Shown in pieces: positions 48,400-60,600 of a stretch of DNA of 64,000 bases (its first letter is position 1; each line of letters begins with the position of its first letter). The notes under the pieces are model-generated. The model searched no databases and was not told the DNA's origin. It saw nothing but the letters and a program-made list of their open reading frames with translations. The stretch comes from Leptoclinus maculatus (taxonomy: Eukaryota > Chordata > Actinopteri > Perciformes > Stichaeidae). Both the position numbers and the translations under genes were made by a program. The stretch is taken from assembly GCA_032191485.1 (NCBI GenBank), contig JAVDOI010000016.1:9081259-9145258 (forward strand), written 5' to 3'.

Positions 48400-51300
48400 G
48401 ACAATAGTTCTCTCAATTGATCGATTCAATATTTTGTCTATAGATATATAGAACATTTAGATAAAAAGGCAACTGACATTTCCCAGGACCTCTTGTCCAA
48501 CCATCAAACCCAAAGATATTCAGTTTACTATCATGCATGACAGAGTTCAGCATCAAGTCCTCACAGGGGCTATAGGTCCTGCATTGTTTTTTGTAAAAGG
48601 GGTTCAAGGTGAGTGTAGTGTGTGTGAGGGGGCTGAACGTACATTACCTCTCTGACCCCGTGTCGGAGTTGTATTGCTTTTCAATTACACTTTTTAAATA
48701 CAGTCAAGTGAAGTGAACACTTTTTGTCACTCCTGCATAGCGTGAGTGATAAAAGTGCATTGCTAGAGGGGTACTGGGTAATATTTCACTCATTGGTGAC
48801 AGCTTCTCAGAGGAATGTGCTGAGGGTCCAAAATGGGCTGGAATAGAAAAGGGATAGGATGACACTCCACGAGGCCAGCTGCTGCACTCCCTCTGGCTGC
48901 TCCGCTTGGCCATATGCTGGGCTGTGTGTGTGTGTGTGTGTGTGCATGTTTTTGTTGTTGTAAACCATTTCACGTGATCTACTATAATACATTATGAATG
49001 GCCACTGGATTTTTGAAACTCAAATTACTTGTCAAAGTTAGGCTACCGCTTGTAATTCATCTTATAATCAGCCATTTGTAATATAAGACTGGTCACTGTA
49101 CAGTGAAACATTTCACACATGACAACACACTAAATATCTACACTACAATAAAAGTGAGGTCTAAAAGTTCAAGTGAGGTCTAGGGTTGGTCTGATTAGAC
49201 TATTTTTCTGTGGTATTCTCCTCACACACGTGCAAACGTACACACAAACACAGAACAGCCTCTTTCTTGGACCAATGCTCTAGCGGGGAGTGTGCGGGAC
49301 CAACAGCCAATTACAGCTGAAGATTTGCGCACCACCTCCTGTGTGGTGTTCTCGCATTGGTTGAAGCATTAAAAAAAGTGAAGCCAATCAGAGCAAATTG
49401 GGCAGTAGCGAAGGAAGCACAGGGAGTGCAATAGTATTTACTGTCCGAGAAGAGAAATCTGCTTTTGGATCTGTTTGATGGCAGAAACAGATTTCCATTT
49501 CTATTGTTTTGAGTGAACTTGAGTGATAATATTAAAAATTATTTAACAGCAAAATTACACCTGATAAGTCTGTAAACAGTTTTTAGGCCAAAACCTCAGA
49601 TTAATGCAAACATAAACCACAAAATGAACACCACAGAATGACCTTCACCCCAAAGGGAGTCAGAGAGCTGCAAAAACACGAACTGTGATAAAAATCTCCA
49701 TAAACATACAATAAACTAATCATGGTGCCAGACAGTGTGGATTATCTGTTGTACATTGGTATGTCATTCCTTATGTAACAAATTGTACACACTCCACAAT
49801 CTCTCCATTGTGCAATAACAGTTCATGCTGTGACTGCCATCCAGATGAAACTGGTTGGTAACCAGACGAGCTCTGTGTCCTTGTACCTGGGGAAAGACAA
49901 ACAGGTGTTACCCTCCCCCGGACGATGCCAGGGTTCATTTATCTCGTCCTGTTCTGGCAAGTTTGAGTTTGATTTACTCTCGAACCCCAAAACACTGACC
50001 CCTGCTTTTAATTTGAAATGCAGAGGGAGGGAGGGGGGGGGGGTGTCAATATGACACACGTTTCATGCAGCCAATCAGACTGAAGGAGGAGTCGCTCTCA
50101 TGTGGGATTTGAGATCAGTTCAGTCAGTTTATTTCTTCTTAATGTGTGATGTCAGACACTGGAGTTAAATCATTTCAATGATTAATGCACACTGTGTTTG
50201 TTTGTTCTCTTAATTCGGCTGCACATCATTAAAAGTGTCGGCATGAACTTCATAATATCGAGGGGACATTAAAGACCTCTTACATACTCGCTGGACGGCC
50301 ATCGACTGAGCTGTAGTTGTCAAACAACAGCAACACAAAGGTCATCAGGCCTTTATCATTTTGCACTTCATCTTCTGAGGCTCTTAATGTTCAGGCGGAT
50401 GTGAACTTTAAACTTGTATCTACAGTGTGTCCTCAGTAGGTTTCATAAATACACCTCTTCTTCACATTGACATATTGAAGCAATGACCTTCATTTTAGAC
50501 TGTATCTACAAAAAGATCTCTTTACCGATATGATTATGTGAATTTATTTAATTCAAACAGTTTAACTAATATATTATTTAAGGTGCATCTTCTTCACAAT
50601 CAGTCGTGACACACAGAGAAAGCAGTGGTGGCAAGTAACTAAGTACATTAACTAAATTACTGTATTTAAGTACAATTTTGAGGTACTTTCCATTTACTGC
50701 TTTTCAACTTAACTACATTTCGGAGGGAAATACATTAATAATCCAATAATCCAACATCCAATAAATTTATTTGATAACTTAAGCTACAAATCACTTAGCC
50801 GATTCAGATGAATAATTCAGAATATAATACAAAATAAATGATGCTATCGTTATAGATTAAGAGAAGAAAAGACTTAATTGGTCCCTGGGGGGGGGGGAAT
50901 CAAAGGCTACCTGGTAGTATATATACTGTAAGTAATTCAAATTAGTCCTACCTTTACCAGCTACAACATTAAAGCAATGTTCATATTAATCCATCAATAA
51001 TCATAATCCAATGAATAATATAATATACATTATTGTGAAATGGGCCATTCAGAGTATTTATATACTGTGGTATTGCTATAAGTAAAGGATAAGAGTACTT
51101 CTTCCCCGTGGCCCCTCACTCTAGTATTTTTACATCCTTGTGTATCATGACTGCATTGTTTTTTCCTGACAGACTGACTTCCATGTGCATGATAACTATT
51201 ACAGTCAAATCCTTGGAAGTCTCTGTTTTACAGTTTATCCTCATGTAGAACACAGAAAAGTCAATAAGTTACACTTGAGGGTCACAGTGTGATCTATAAT

Positions 51301-53392
51301 ATTTTCCTAATTCTCCAGCACATATTCAGCCTCTTCATGCTGACGCGCTATTAAAGCTCTGATAGCAGTTATCTTTCACCATAACCAGAACAATCTTGTT
51401 TCGAGTTTTCCTGGTCAGTCATTAACAAATGTTTAGAGGCAATCCACACGGACTCAGAGGGGAGTCTGTTTTGCACGTCACACATGTGGGGTCTTGAGTG
51501 ATTTCATCTGAACACACAGACTGTAGTCAGGCCAAAATAAACAGAGGTGTATCATCCACAGGTTACACACTGTCCCGTCAGACTGCCTCATGTCTTCTCT
51601 TGTTTAATCTAGTTCATGTTTGTCACATTTTACTGTCCTGACCGCTGTCTCCTTGTAGACCATATCTGTATCCCAGTTCCATACTACATGCCAAATCTAA
51701 GCAGGTTATAAACATGTAGAGTGTTAGCGCACTGGAAAAGTTACAAAATACAGTATGACACATTATGCATCCTAACAAAACCTCTTTTGAGTGAGATGTT
51801 TCTCTCACAAAAACAGAGGAACACGCATACGGAAATATGTTTTTAACTAGCTCTGTGTTTCTCTAAGATAATAAATTATTAAATGAACTAAAATAAAAAC
51901 AGATTCAACACACGTTAATACCCAGTTGTGGTTGCTCATCCTTTTAAACTAGCAAACAATTCACAAATTAAGCTTCTCATCTGTTTATCCATTGATTTGA
52001 TTATTTCAACATTCAAAATGTGCATCCATTACTTTTAGCTAACTATTTCCATTGCTCTGCTTGCCTTCTAACTAGCTTTCTCGCAATATGAAATAATTCA
52101 CCTGGGGTAGGGTATGTGGGCATTTCCTCCCATAAGAGTTCTGAGCTTGTATAGTCTTTGGGATTAATCTTTCAGTATGGAAAGAATAATGGATAGAGCC
52201 TGTCATCATACTCAGCATGCAGCTACTGGTTGGTACTAGGTTTGATTTGACACTGCTGGCCTGGGGTAAGATTAGGTCAGCTTGCTACTTACTTTAGTGG
52301 CATTTACTTTGTATGTTAACACAGCTGTTTCTAATTCTCGCCCATTCCTTTCAACAACAAAAAACACCAAATCTCTGCATAATGTGTGTGAAGCTATAAT
52401 GTCCTGTGTGCATTTTTAGACTCTCTGTAAAATTGTGAAGAAAAAAAGGTCATGCAATTACTGCTTGCATTACCTCTTTGGTTAATGCTGTGCTTTTTGC
52501 TTCTCTGGTTGAATCTGCTTTAAATGAGGCTTGAAGCAGTAAGGAAGAGTGGTATTTTATTCACTACTGAGATCTTGTGAACATCCTTGTCTCATTTCAT
52601 GAAGCCAACTCAACACCAGCTGAAACTAGAGCGAGATGAGAGAGAATTGGAGAGAAAGGGTTTGTCCCTCTGCACTGTTTACATTACAATGAAGAGACAT
52701 TTGTTTACAGTCCCATTGTTTCTCCAGGTGCATTTTTGTTGGTGCACATACAGTGTTTTTGTGAGCATCACTTGCACAAACGGTCCTCTACAGTCCCTGA
52801 TATTCTACTGAAACACAGGCACAGAGAGGCACCTTAAAGACCACGAGTTATCGGAGAGGCACATCTTCATTATTTGATCTTCTCTCAGGAAATGGCTCGA
52901 TATTTTCTGCAGTTGTGCACAGAGACAAGAGCCTCCGGCTAGGACTGAGATGGAAAAGAGCATTTAGACAACAGGTGACTGTCTGCTCCAAATGTAATTA
53001 TCGACAGTGATGCAAAGTAACTATTTACATGGTACTGTACTGATGTACAAATTTGAAATACTTTCCTATGCTACTTCCACTCTACTATATTTCAGAGGGA
53101 AACATTCCACTTTTACTTCACTACATTTATTTGACCTCTATAGTTGATACTTAACATACATTTTGTTTACTTAACTACAATTTCAAATGCACGCTATCTT
53201 CACACTGTGGTATTTCTACTACTTTTACTTAAGTAAAATGTCTCAGTACTTCCTCTGCATCAAACAGTATTTTGTATCTATTTTGCAAGAGTCCCTTAGT
53301 TTTTAATATGAAGTACCTTTTGCTTAATGTCCTTCTGTACATTTACCTAAATAAAATGTTTCACATGTTTAAGGCTGCAACAGACCACTGTT

Positions 53393-53423
<31 letters not shown>

Positions 53424-54200
53424 CACTGATCGCATCATTTTAATGTTGAAGCTGGTCAGAGTGGAGCTGATTTTAATTGTGTTGTACTGATTGGTAGTTT
53501 AATATATCACAATTAATTATAATCTTATAAACTACTCATTAGGTTTTCATGTAAAATCTCAATCTGCAAATTTACCAGTAACTAGTAAGTAGTCACATAA
53601 ATGTAGGAGACTAAAAAGTACATTTTTCCCTGAGACGTAGTCGAGTATTAGTATAAAGAAGTATCAAATAGAGGCACTCAAATACAGTGCATGTACCTCA
53701 AAATTGTACAGTGCTTAAAAATGATTTAAATGATTAAACCATGAAGGAGTAGTTGCAGATTAATCTTTCAATAGACTAAATGATTTATCGTCTAATTGTT
53801 GAAGCTGTAATTGATTTTGTGTTCCTTACTAATTTAATTTCTAATTGAACAAACTCTCAACATAATGTCAACAGGAGTAATTGCATCATTTTTTTTGCAG
53901 TTGACAAAAAACCACCTGTCTCTCTCTCCCTCTGTCCATAGGCTGCCCTGACCTGGCCGAATCCCAGCCGACAGAGCTGTCCCACTGGGTTGAGGGGGGA
54001 AGGGGAACCCCCCAATTAAGATGTCCCTGCTCCCACTCACAAGTCTTCCACCTTAAACCAGAGATGTCAGAGCTGGTGAGGGCTATAAACATACAGTCAA
54101 GCATAATACTGTACACAAGGGGTTAACAAGCTGTTTACACGAGCTGTAAATGCCCTTCCATCATCCACTCCCCCTCTGGAATGGACTGTCCCATGGATTC
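48400..54200. other. intergenic, upstream of mat1a
   Basis: No supported exon. It holds a cluster of CCAAT motifs at 49270-49390, scattered copies of an AAGTACTTTTACTTAAGTA-type fish repeat (near 50618-50720 and 52995-53240), a short TG array at 48924-48945 and a CAT array at 53395-53423. Confidence 0.5.
52995..53240. repeat. dispersed fish repeat with TACTTTTACTTAAGTA motifs
   Basis: It contains TACTTCCACTCTACTATATT, TTCAGAGGGAAACATTCCAC, TTTTACTTCACTACATTTAT and CTACTTTTACTTAAGTAAAA. Related stretches occur at 8505-8660, 44570-44690, 50618-50720 and 59045-59125 (GGTGGAAGAAGTACTCAGAT). From memory this is an abundant family in spiny-rayed fish. Confidence 0.6.
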
Positions 54201-54207
54201 ACATAAT

Positions 54208-54255
54208 AAGTGTGTGTGTGTGTGTGTTTTTGTATGTGTTGTGTGTGTGTGTTTT

Positions 54256-54335
<80 letters not shown>

Positions 54336-54348
54336 AGTGTGTGTGTGT
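54208..54348 (+). repeat. (TG)n array upstream of the mat1a TATA box
   Basis: About 140 bp of TG repeat, with two TTTTTGTATGTG interruptions near its left end and one ATAA break near the right. It ends about 150 bp before the TATA box. Confidence 0.93.
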
Positions 54349-54500
54349 GTGAAAGAGAGAGTGTGCGCGTGTGTTCTCTTAGCCATATATATTGGGCCAT
54401 GTGGACACAGACGTGGAGTTTTGTAGGATAGACTTTGTATTGTCTGCAGGGCTTTTGGCCTCTCTTTCTTCATTTCTCTCTCAAAGAAAACCAGCAGGAA

Positions 54501-54507
54501 TATAAAG
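54501..54507 (+). promoter_or_regulatory. mat1a: TATA box of mat1a
   Basis: TATAAAG about 100 nt upstream of the ATG. A start some 30 nt on would give a 5' UTR of about 70 nt with no upstream intron. Confidence 0.6.
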
Positions 54508-54603
54508 CAGCCCTCTAGACTGCTTGTTGGAGGGAACTGAGGACTTTTAATAAACTTTAATCCCTGAGAGTCTTGCCGAGTACCTGGCCCTGTAGAAAAT
54601 AAA

Positions 54604-57600
54604 ATGAGTGACATGCTGGAAGAGGGCTCTTTCATGTTCACATCGGAGTCCGTAGGAGAGGGACACCCAGGTGAGTCTTCAATCAACTTGAGCTACTTTT
54701 GTTTACTGTAAGATATTTAACAGCTTGTCAAATTTCTCTATAATTTGTTGTAAAAAAACAATTAAAAAATAATTTTAAGAACACATATTTACCCTTTTCT
54801 TATCTAAATAAGATCTAAATATTGATTTAACATTTCTACCAAAACTGTAGAAACATGACTATGAATAAACTTTATGCAAGTTGGACAACGTGTCCAAAAT
54901 AGCTCATCAGTGCTGAGCATTTACTCGCCAAGCATGGTTGGTATTCCATTCACAGCAACATGTGTTTACTGCCCCTCACTCTCACTCTCACTCTCACTTA
55001 TGGGCAGCAGGAGGTGAATGTGTGTGACACACTGGTGTAAGGTTGCACGCTCAGGAAAACGTGTCATGCGGACTCTATCCTGGGATACAACTGTCATGTT
55101 GACATTAAAGTTGTGATAATACAAGCCAAAATGTATGCAAATTTCTGTTACTGAACAACGTTTTCCTGTAGCCGTAAGCTAATTAAAATGACTTACTGGT
55201 CTCTGTGGATTGCTGTTTGATGTGGCTGTAAACTCATTCAAGTCCAAAAATTAACAATCCCATGTTCACAGTACTTTACTTTAAGTAAGCATTTATTAGC
55301 AATATATAAATATTAATTTAAATGGTTTATAACGCACTAGTTATAAGTAAATATAAGTGTTTATTAACAACTTTTACTCTTGTGGGCACCCATAAGTGGA
55401 GGCTGGTGTATGATTATTGGCAATATATTCGATACAGTTGTAATCATTGAAAATATGTCTTCATAGGAGAAGTTATAATCGCTGACAAATACGGTATATT
55501 TAACCCTTGAAAATGTCTTTATGGCTGCTTAAAACTACATTATAATGTGTTATAAACCATTTATTGAATGTTTATATACTGCTTATAAATGCTAAATACG
55601 ACTAAAATGAAAAAGTAAAGTGTTACGCAGATGTTCAGATTTAAAACCTAATGATAAAAGCTCAAATGTAATCTACCCTCTACACTCCTTCTTTTAGACC
55701 ACCCACCGGACCCACACCACCCTTGTCATTGTGTTAAATGTGTTGAAATTATGTAACGAGTCCCCTTCGGTAAATCGATAATCAGTACACTCAGTAAACC
55801 AGTTGGGCAGCTTCACTGATAATGGCAAAATGTGTCTGAGCCCCCAACATTATGTAAAACCACATTAATACATTTCACTGATTTTGATTTGGAGAAATTC
55901 ATCTTGGCTGTGTTTTTTAAATTCACATTTTTATTGAATAAATATTTATTATAGAGAGATATCATATCTCATAGACATTACTTAAACTCTTTTAGGTCTT
56001 AAAAACAACATTAAAATGGAAGAATTTAACAAAAGTTGAAGACCTAGTTAACAGTGAAAATAAATGAAGGGGAAAAACAAACACACAAGGTAATCACAAT
56101 ATAAAAAAGGCACTTAAGCAATTTGCAAACCGTCTTTTAAGATACCGTTTAGTGTGTGTCATCTTAGTCCAGGTTATAACAGCAGTGCTGGGAAGAAAAG
56201 CAGATGGCAACATTTTCCAGAAAACACGGTCAGCAGTAAGAATAACATTTAAGTTATTTTTTGTTAATTAAAGATTTCTTATAATAGCAGAAGGTTAATA
56301 AGGCATTAACTAACAGTTAAGCCTAATGATATAATATAAAGATATATTTTTAAGGGTTAAGACTTCCCACAGTTTGTACATTCACTGATGTGTGTGGCCT
56401 TGGTAGAAGGCTGCTGTACAAACCTTTTGATTTGATAACACATCTGGGCTGTTCTCACAGATTGTGGCCATTTTTTGGGATCAACGTTACGTAATCATTC
56501 AGCTGCAGACTGTAAACCAACTGCAAAGTCAATCTGAGTAAAGATGAAAAACGTTTAATTTAATTAATTGTATTTCCCCATATCTGAGAATTAGCGCTGA
56601 AACTATATTTTGAGGTTCTCCGTGTCATGTCGAGCCAATGCAACCAGATGTTGATGTTGTTCCTGATGACCTGTGTGTAGCATTACTTCAGCAGGATGAC
56701 AGCGAGAGATGAAGGAAGTGGTTTGTGCGGCTTTGTTCTGCTGCTGCACTCTAATCCAACTGATACAACTAAAATCCAACATTCTTCCTGTTTGGAATAT
56801 TAATGTGCAACCTTTCAGAGAAATTTTTATAAAACCTACAGTAATAATTTGACAATATATATATTTATATATATTTTTTTTCTGTCCTTCAAATGCTGGA
56901 ATTACTGCCTCAAAAAGCTCATAGATAATAAATTATAAATTCAAATCACGGTGTCTCTTCCCTGAATCTAAACATTTAGTTTTATGCTTGATGCCTCTCC
57001 ACAGACAAGATTTGTGACCAGATCAGTGATGCTGTCCTGGACGCTCACCTGAAGCAGGACCCAGATGCCAAAGTGGCCTGTGGTGAGTAAACTACAATTC
57101 AGATCGAGTTATTTTTGTTTGTTTTTTTTAAACATGGGGACAGAGAGAGAGAGAGTTTATGTAAGCGTCATCTCAATATCTTAACTTGTTTTTTTTTTAC
57201 CATCTGCAAGTGAGACAAAGGGCAACATTTGGTCAGTTTTGACATAGATAAGTGAAAACAAACCCGCTGGCTGGAATTTAAGTAATCTGGATTGTTGAGT
57301 TTATTTACTGTTTTTCAATATTAACCTCTGAGTTTAACAAGATGACCACTATGAAGAGCAACACTCTGAATTTGCTGATAACGCTGTCATGTGTTTGCAA
57401 CATCTATTTCCAAGCGATCAAAGTCAAAAGTAGACCTGTGTCCAAAATGTTCTAATATCACAAGGTGTTTAAAAGCATGTGTAATGTGTTGATTGTATTG
57501 ACAGAGACCGTGTGTAAGACTGGCATGGTGTTGCTCTGCGGAGAGATCACATCTCGGGCCAACGTGGACTACCAGAAGGTGGTGAGGGAAACCATCAAAC

Positions 57601-60600
57601 ACATCGGCTACGACAACTCTGACAAAGGTGAGAAAATAACTTGGAAATCAAAGATTTACCATATTATAATGCGGAAATTCATAATTATGAATGAACATGA
57701 ATGGATGATTTGGATATAAACAAACACAAAAGTCACCACAACCTCAGCCTCTCCTGAAAATATCTAAATACAAATATGCTTCTCACAAAACAGACATCTG
57801 AGTTTTGGTGCAGCATTTAAATTATCATAATTTTCTCAAAAAGTTAAGACTAACTAACAAAAAGATGTCCCTGATTCTAGTCCGATCACAAAGGAACATT
57901 GACGGGATGTAACGGTATGGACTCTGTACTATGGCGGCTGGCTGACATGTTTTTTCAAGAAAAGAATACCAAACGTTAAAGAACAAAGTTAGTTAATGTG
58001 TCTGAGAATTGTAAATAAATACTTCCTCTGTAATTAAAGGATTTTCCTATGGAGGGAGACTAGAGGAACCTAGAGCCTCCAGTAAAGGGTGAAGCATTAC
58101 GTTTCTCATCGCTAGTTGATCTTTGGTTTAATCTAATATTATCATGAAATTAATTAGAAACAGCTAGTTTAGCATTTTGCAGCCCTGATTCATGGTTATA
58201 ACACAGAAACTAAGTGTTTCTAGGAAGTCGCAGCATTTAACAAATAGTTTGTACAGTGATACCTTGAAACTAAGGGGAATGTTTGTAACATAAGAAATAA
58301 TTAATTTTAGGATTGTAATATGGTAATTACCAATTTTGACTCTCAAGAATTTGAATATGATGTTAAAGGTATTACCTAAAACATCAATCTATATTACCTC
58401 ATTAATATCAGGTTATTACTCCATTAATGTCACCAAAATATCATTTTTTTATGCAAATATTTCACTGAAATAACCATTTTATTGTTGGCAGGTTACCATA
58501 CTGTTACCAAAATATTACTAGACCAGTACTAAATAGTTTTGCCTTGTATCTTTAAATGTGTTTCCCAATTATTTTGACCCTTATTACTTTGTTACGTACA
58601 TTTCTGTCTAATATTACCTTGATATACCCATTGTTAATACCAAGCTTTTATCTGGTTATTGCTTTGCTTATTACATGGTATTACCTTAATTACCAAACGT
58701 TTATTTCGCTATTACCATGTTATTACCGAGCTGTAATGTGAATTGCAACAAAAAACAGAAGTAATATGCACTCTGCTCTGTCATTCACTTTCTTTCTATA
58801 GGTTTTGACTATAAGACGTGTAACGTGCTGGTGGCTCTGGAGCAGCAGAGTCCAGATATTGCTCAGGGGGTCCATGTTGACAGACTGGAGGAGGACATTG
58901 GAGCCGGAGACCAGGTACGACTGTTGCAACAGGACTATGTGTCCTTTGGCTCATGTCAACTGAAGGGCTTGGTGATAGTGAAATAAGTCAAGTGTCATAG
59001 TTTGTTTGACTCAGTACTACAGTGTGAAAGAATTGAGACAATTCCGCAGAGGTGGAAGAAGTACTCAGATCCTTTACTTAAGTAAATACTCCATTACAAA
59101 TATAAGTCCTTCAAACGTAAATGTACGCATTCTGCATTTAATTCAGTTTTGCGATATTTATAATACCACATTTAAGAATGTAAAATAAAGCTTGCTGAGT
59201 CTGGATCTTCGTATAAATCTCTTCTCAAAACATAGCTTTATCTGAAAGCATCTTATTTTACTTAATTTATCTATTTCTTTTAGTTTTCTTTTAACGTCTT
59301 TTACCAACATTCCTGTTTTAAGATGTGCTCTTTTCGTTCGTCATATCTTATATCATTTCATATCAATATAACTAGCTCTAGCTGACTCCTTGCAGGCTGC
59401 AGTGTCGTGCAATGCAATGCATATCAATATATTGTCTATCCTATTTTTTACTAATTCAGCCTACATGAATATTTGCTGCTGCAGATGATCAGTGTCATTA
59501 TATAGTCTACATCTTTCTGTTCTGTCTCTGCAGGGTCTGATGTTCGGCTACGCCACAGATGAGACAGAGGAGTGCATGCCTCTCACCATCGTCTTAGCCC
59601 ACAGACTGAACTCAAAGATGGCTGAACTCAGACGTGATGGAACCATCCCCTGGCTGCGTCCGGACTCTAAAACACAGGTGAGGGTTATGTGTTGTATTAC
59701 AGTACGTTTCCTCCCAAAACACAAACAACACCACAGCAGTCTTTCTGTGAATTAGTTTATTTTTTCTACTCTGGATGTCTTCCAAGACATCCAGATGTTA
59801 GACATCCAGATGTTAGGCTAGATCTGATTCACCACACTGTATTCTCCATCTACTGAAGTACCTGTAATGACAATGCCAGCAGACAAAATCGGATCAGAAG
59901 TATTTAACAAAAAGAATAGGCCTTTGACTGATTTCGAGGCAGTGAGCCGCTAACTGCAGCTCTGTGACATTAAGTGTCTAATGCCTTTGTGTCCCAGGTC
60001 AAATATAGGTTGTTAGAACATCAGGCAAGAGTATTCAAACACAGAGCTTTAGATTTTCACAGATTGGACTGATCACACATTTTCACTACAACAAAGAAGT
60101 ATTGTGTCTATGTAGTTACCTGTCTATTGCAAATACAGCCACTTTTGTGGGGATGTTAGATGATATCAGTGGTTTCAAGAGAGGGTCTGCACAAGAAAAC
60201 TGATACAATCACAGGAAACTTTAATCATCCTGTGGGGACATTTGGGTCACTAAAGTAGCAGCAAGAGGAAATTGGGTAAATGAGAGTAAATGAGAAAGAA
60301 CTGTAGATGAAGTCGGTAATTATAACAAACTCCAACATGGTGTACTTTTTGAGTTCTTTGAGTTCTTTGTGTCTTACAGGTGACGGTGCATTATGACCAG
60401 GAGGACGGAGCTGTGATCCCCAAGAGAGTTCACACCGTCGTGATCTCTGTCCAGCATGATGACATCGTCTCTCTGGAGGAGCAGAAGAGAGTCCTCAAGG
60501 AGAAGGTAGAGCCTCATAAACACACCCACTGGACTGCGACTAATGTATTGCTTAGGAAATTTCGGTTTTAATATTGTATTGATTCTGTTAGGTGATCAAA

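Noticed and set aside
53272..53490. Frame with poly-His
   Set aside because: The His run is a CAT microsatellite in intergenic repeat-rich DNA.
54135..54686. 183-codon minus-strand frame with a long His-Thr run
   Set aside because: It is driven by the TG/CA array and overlaps the mat1a promoter and first exon in antisense.
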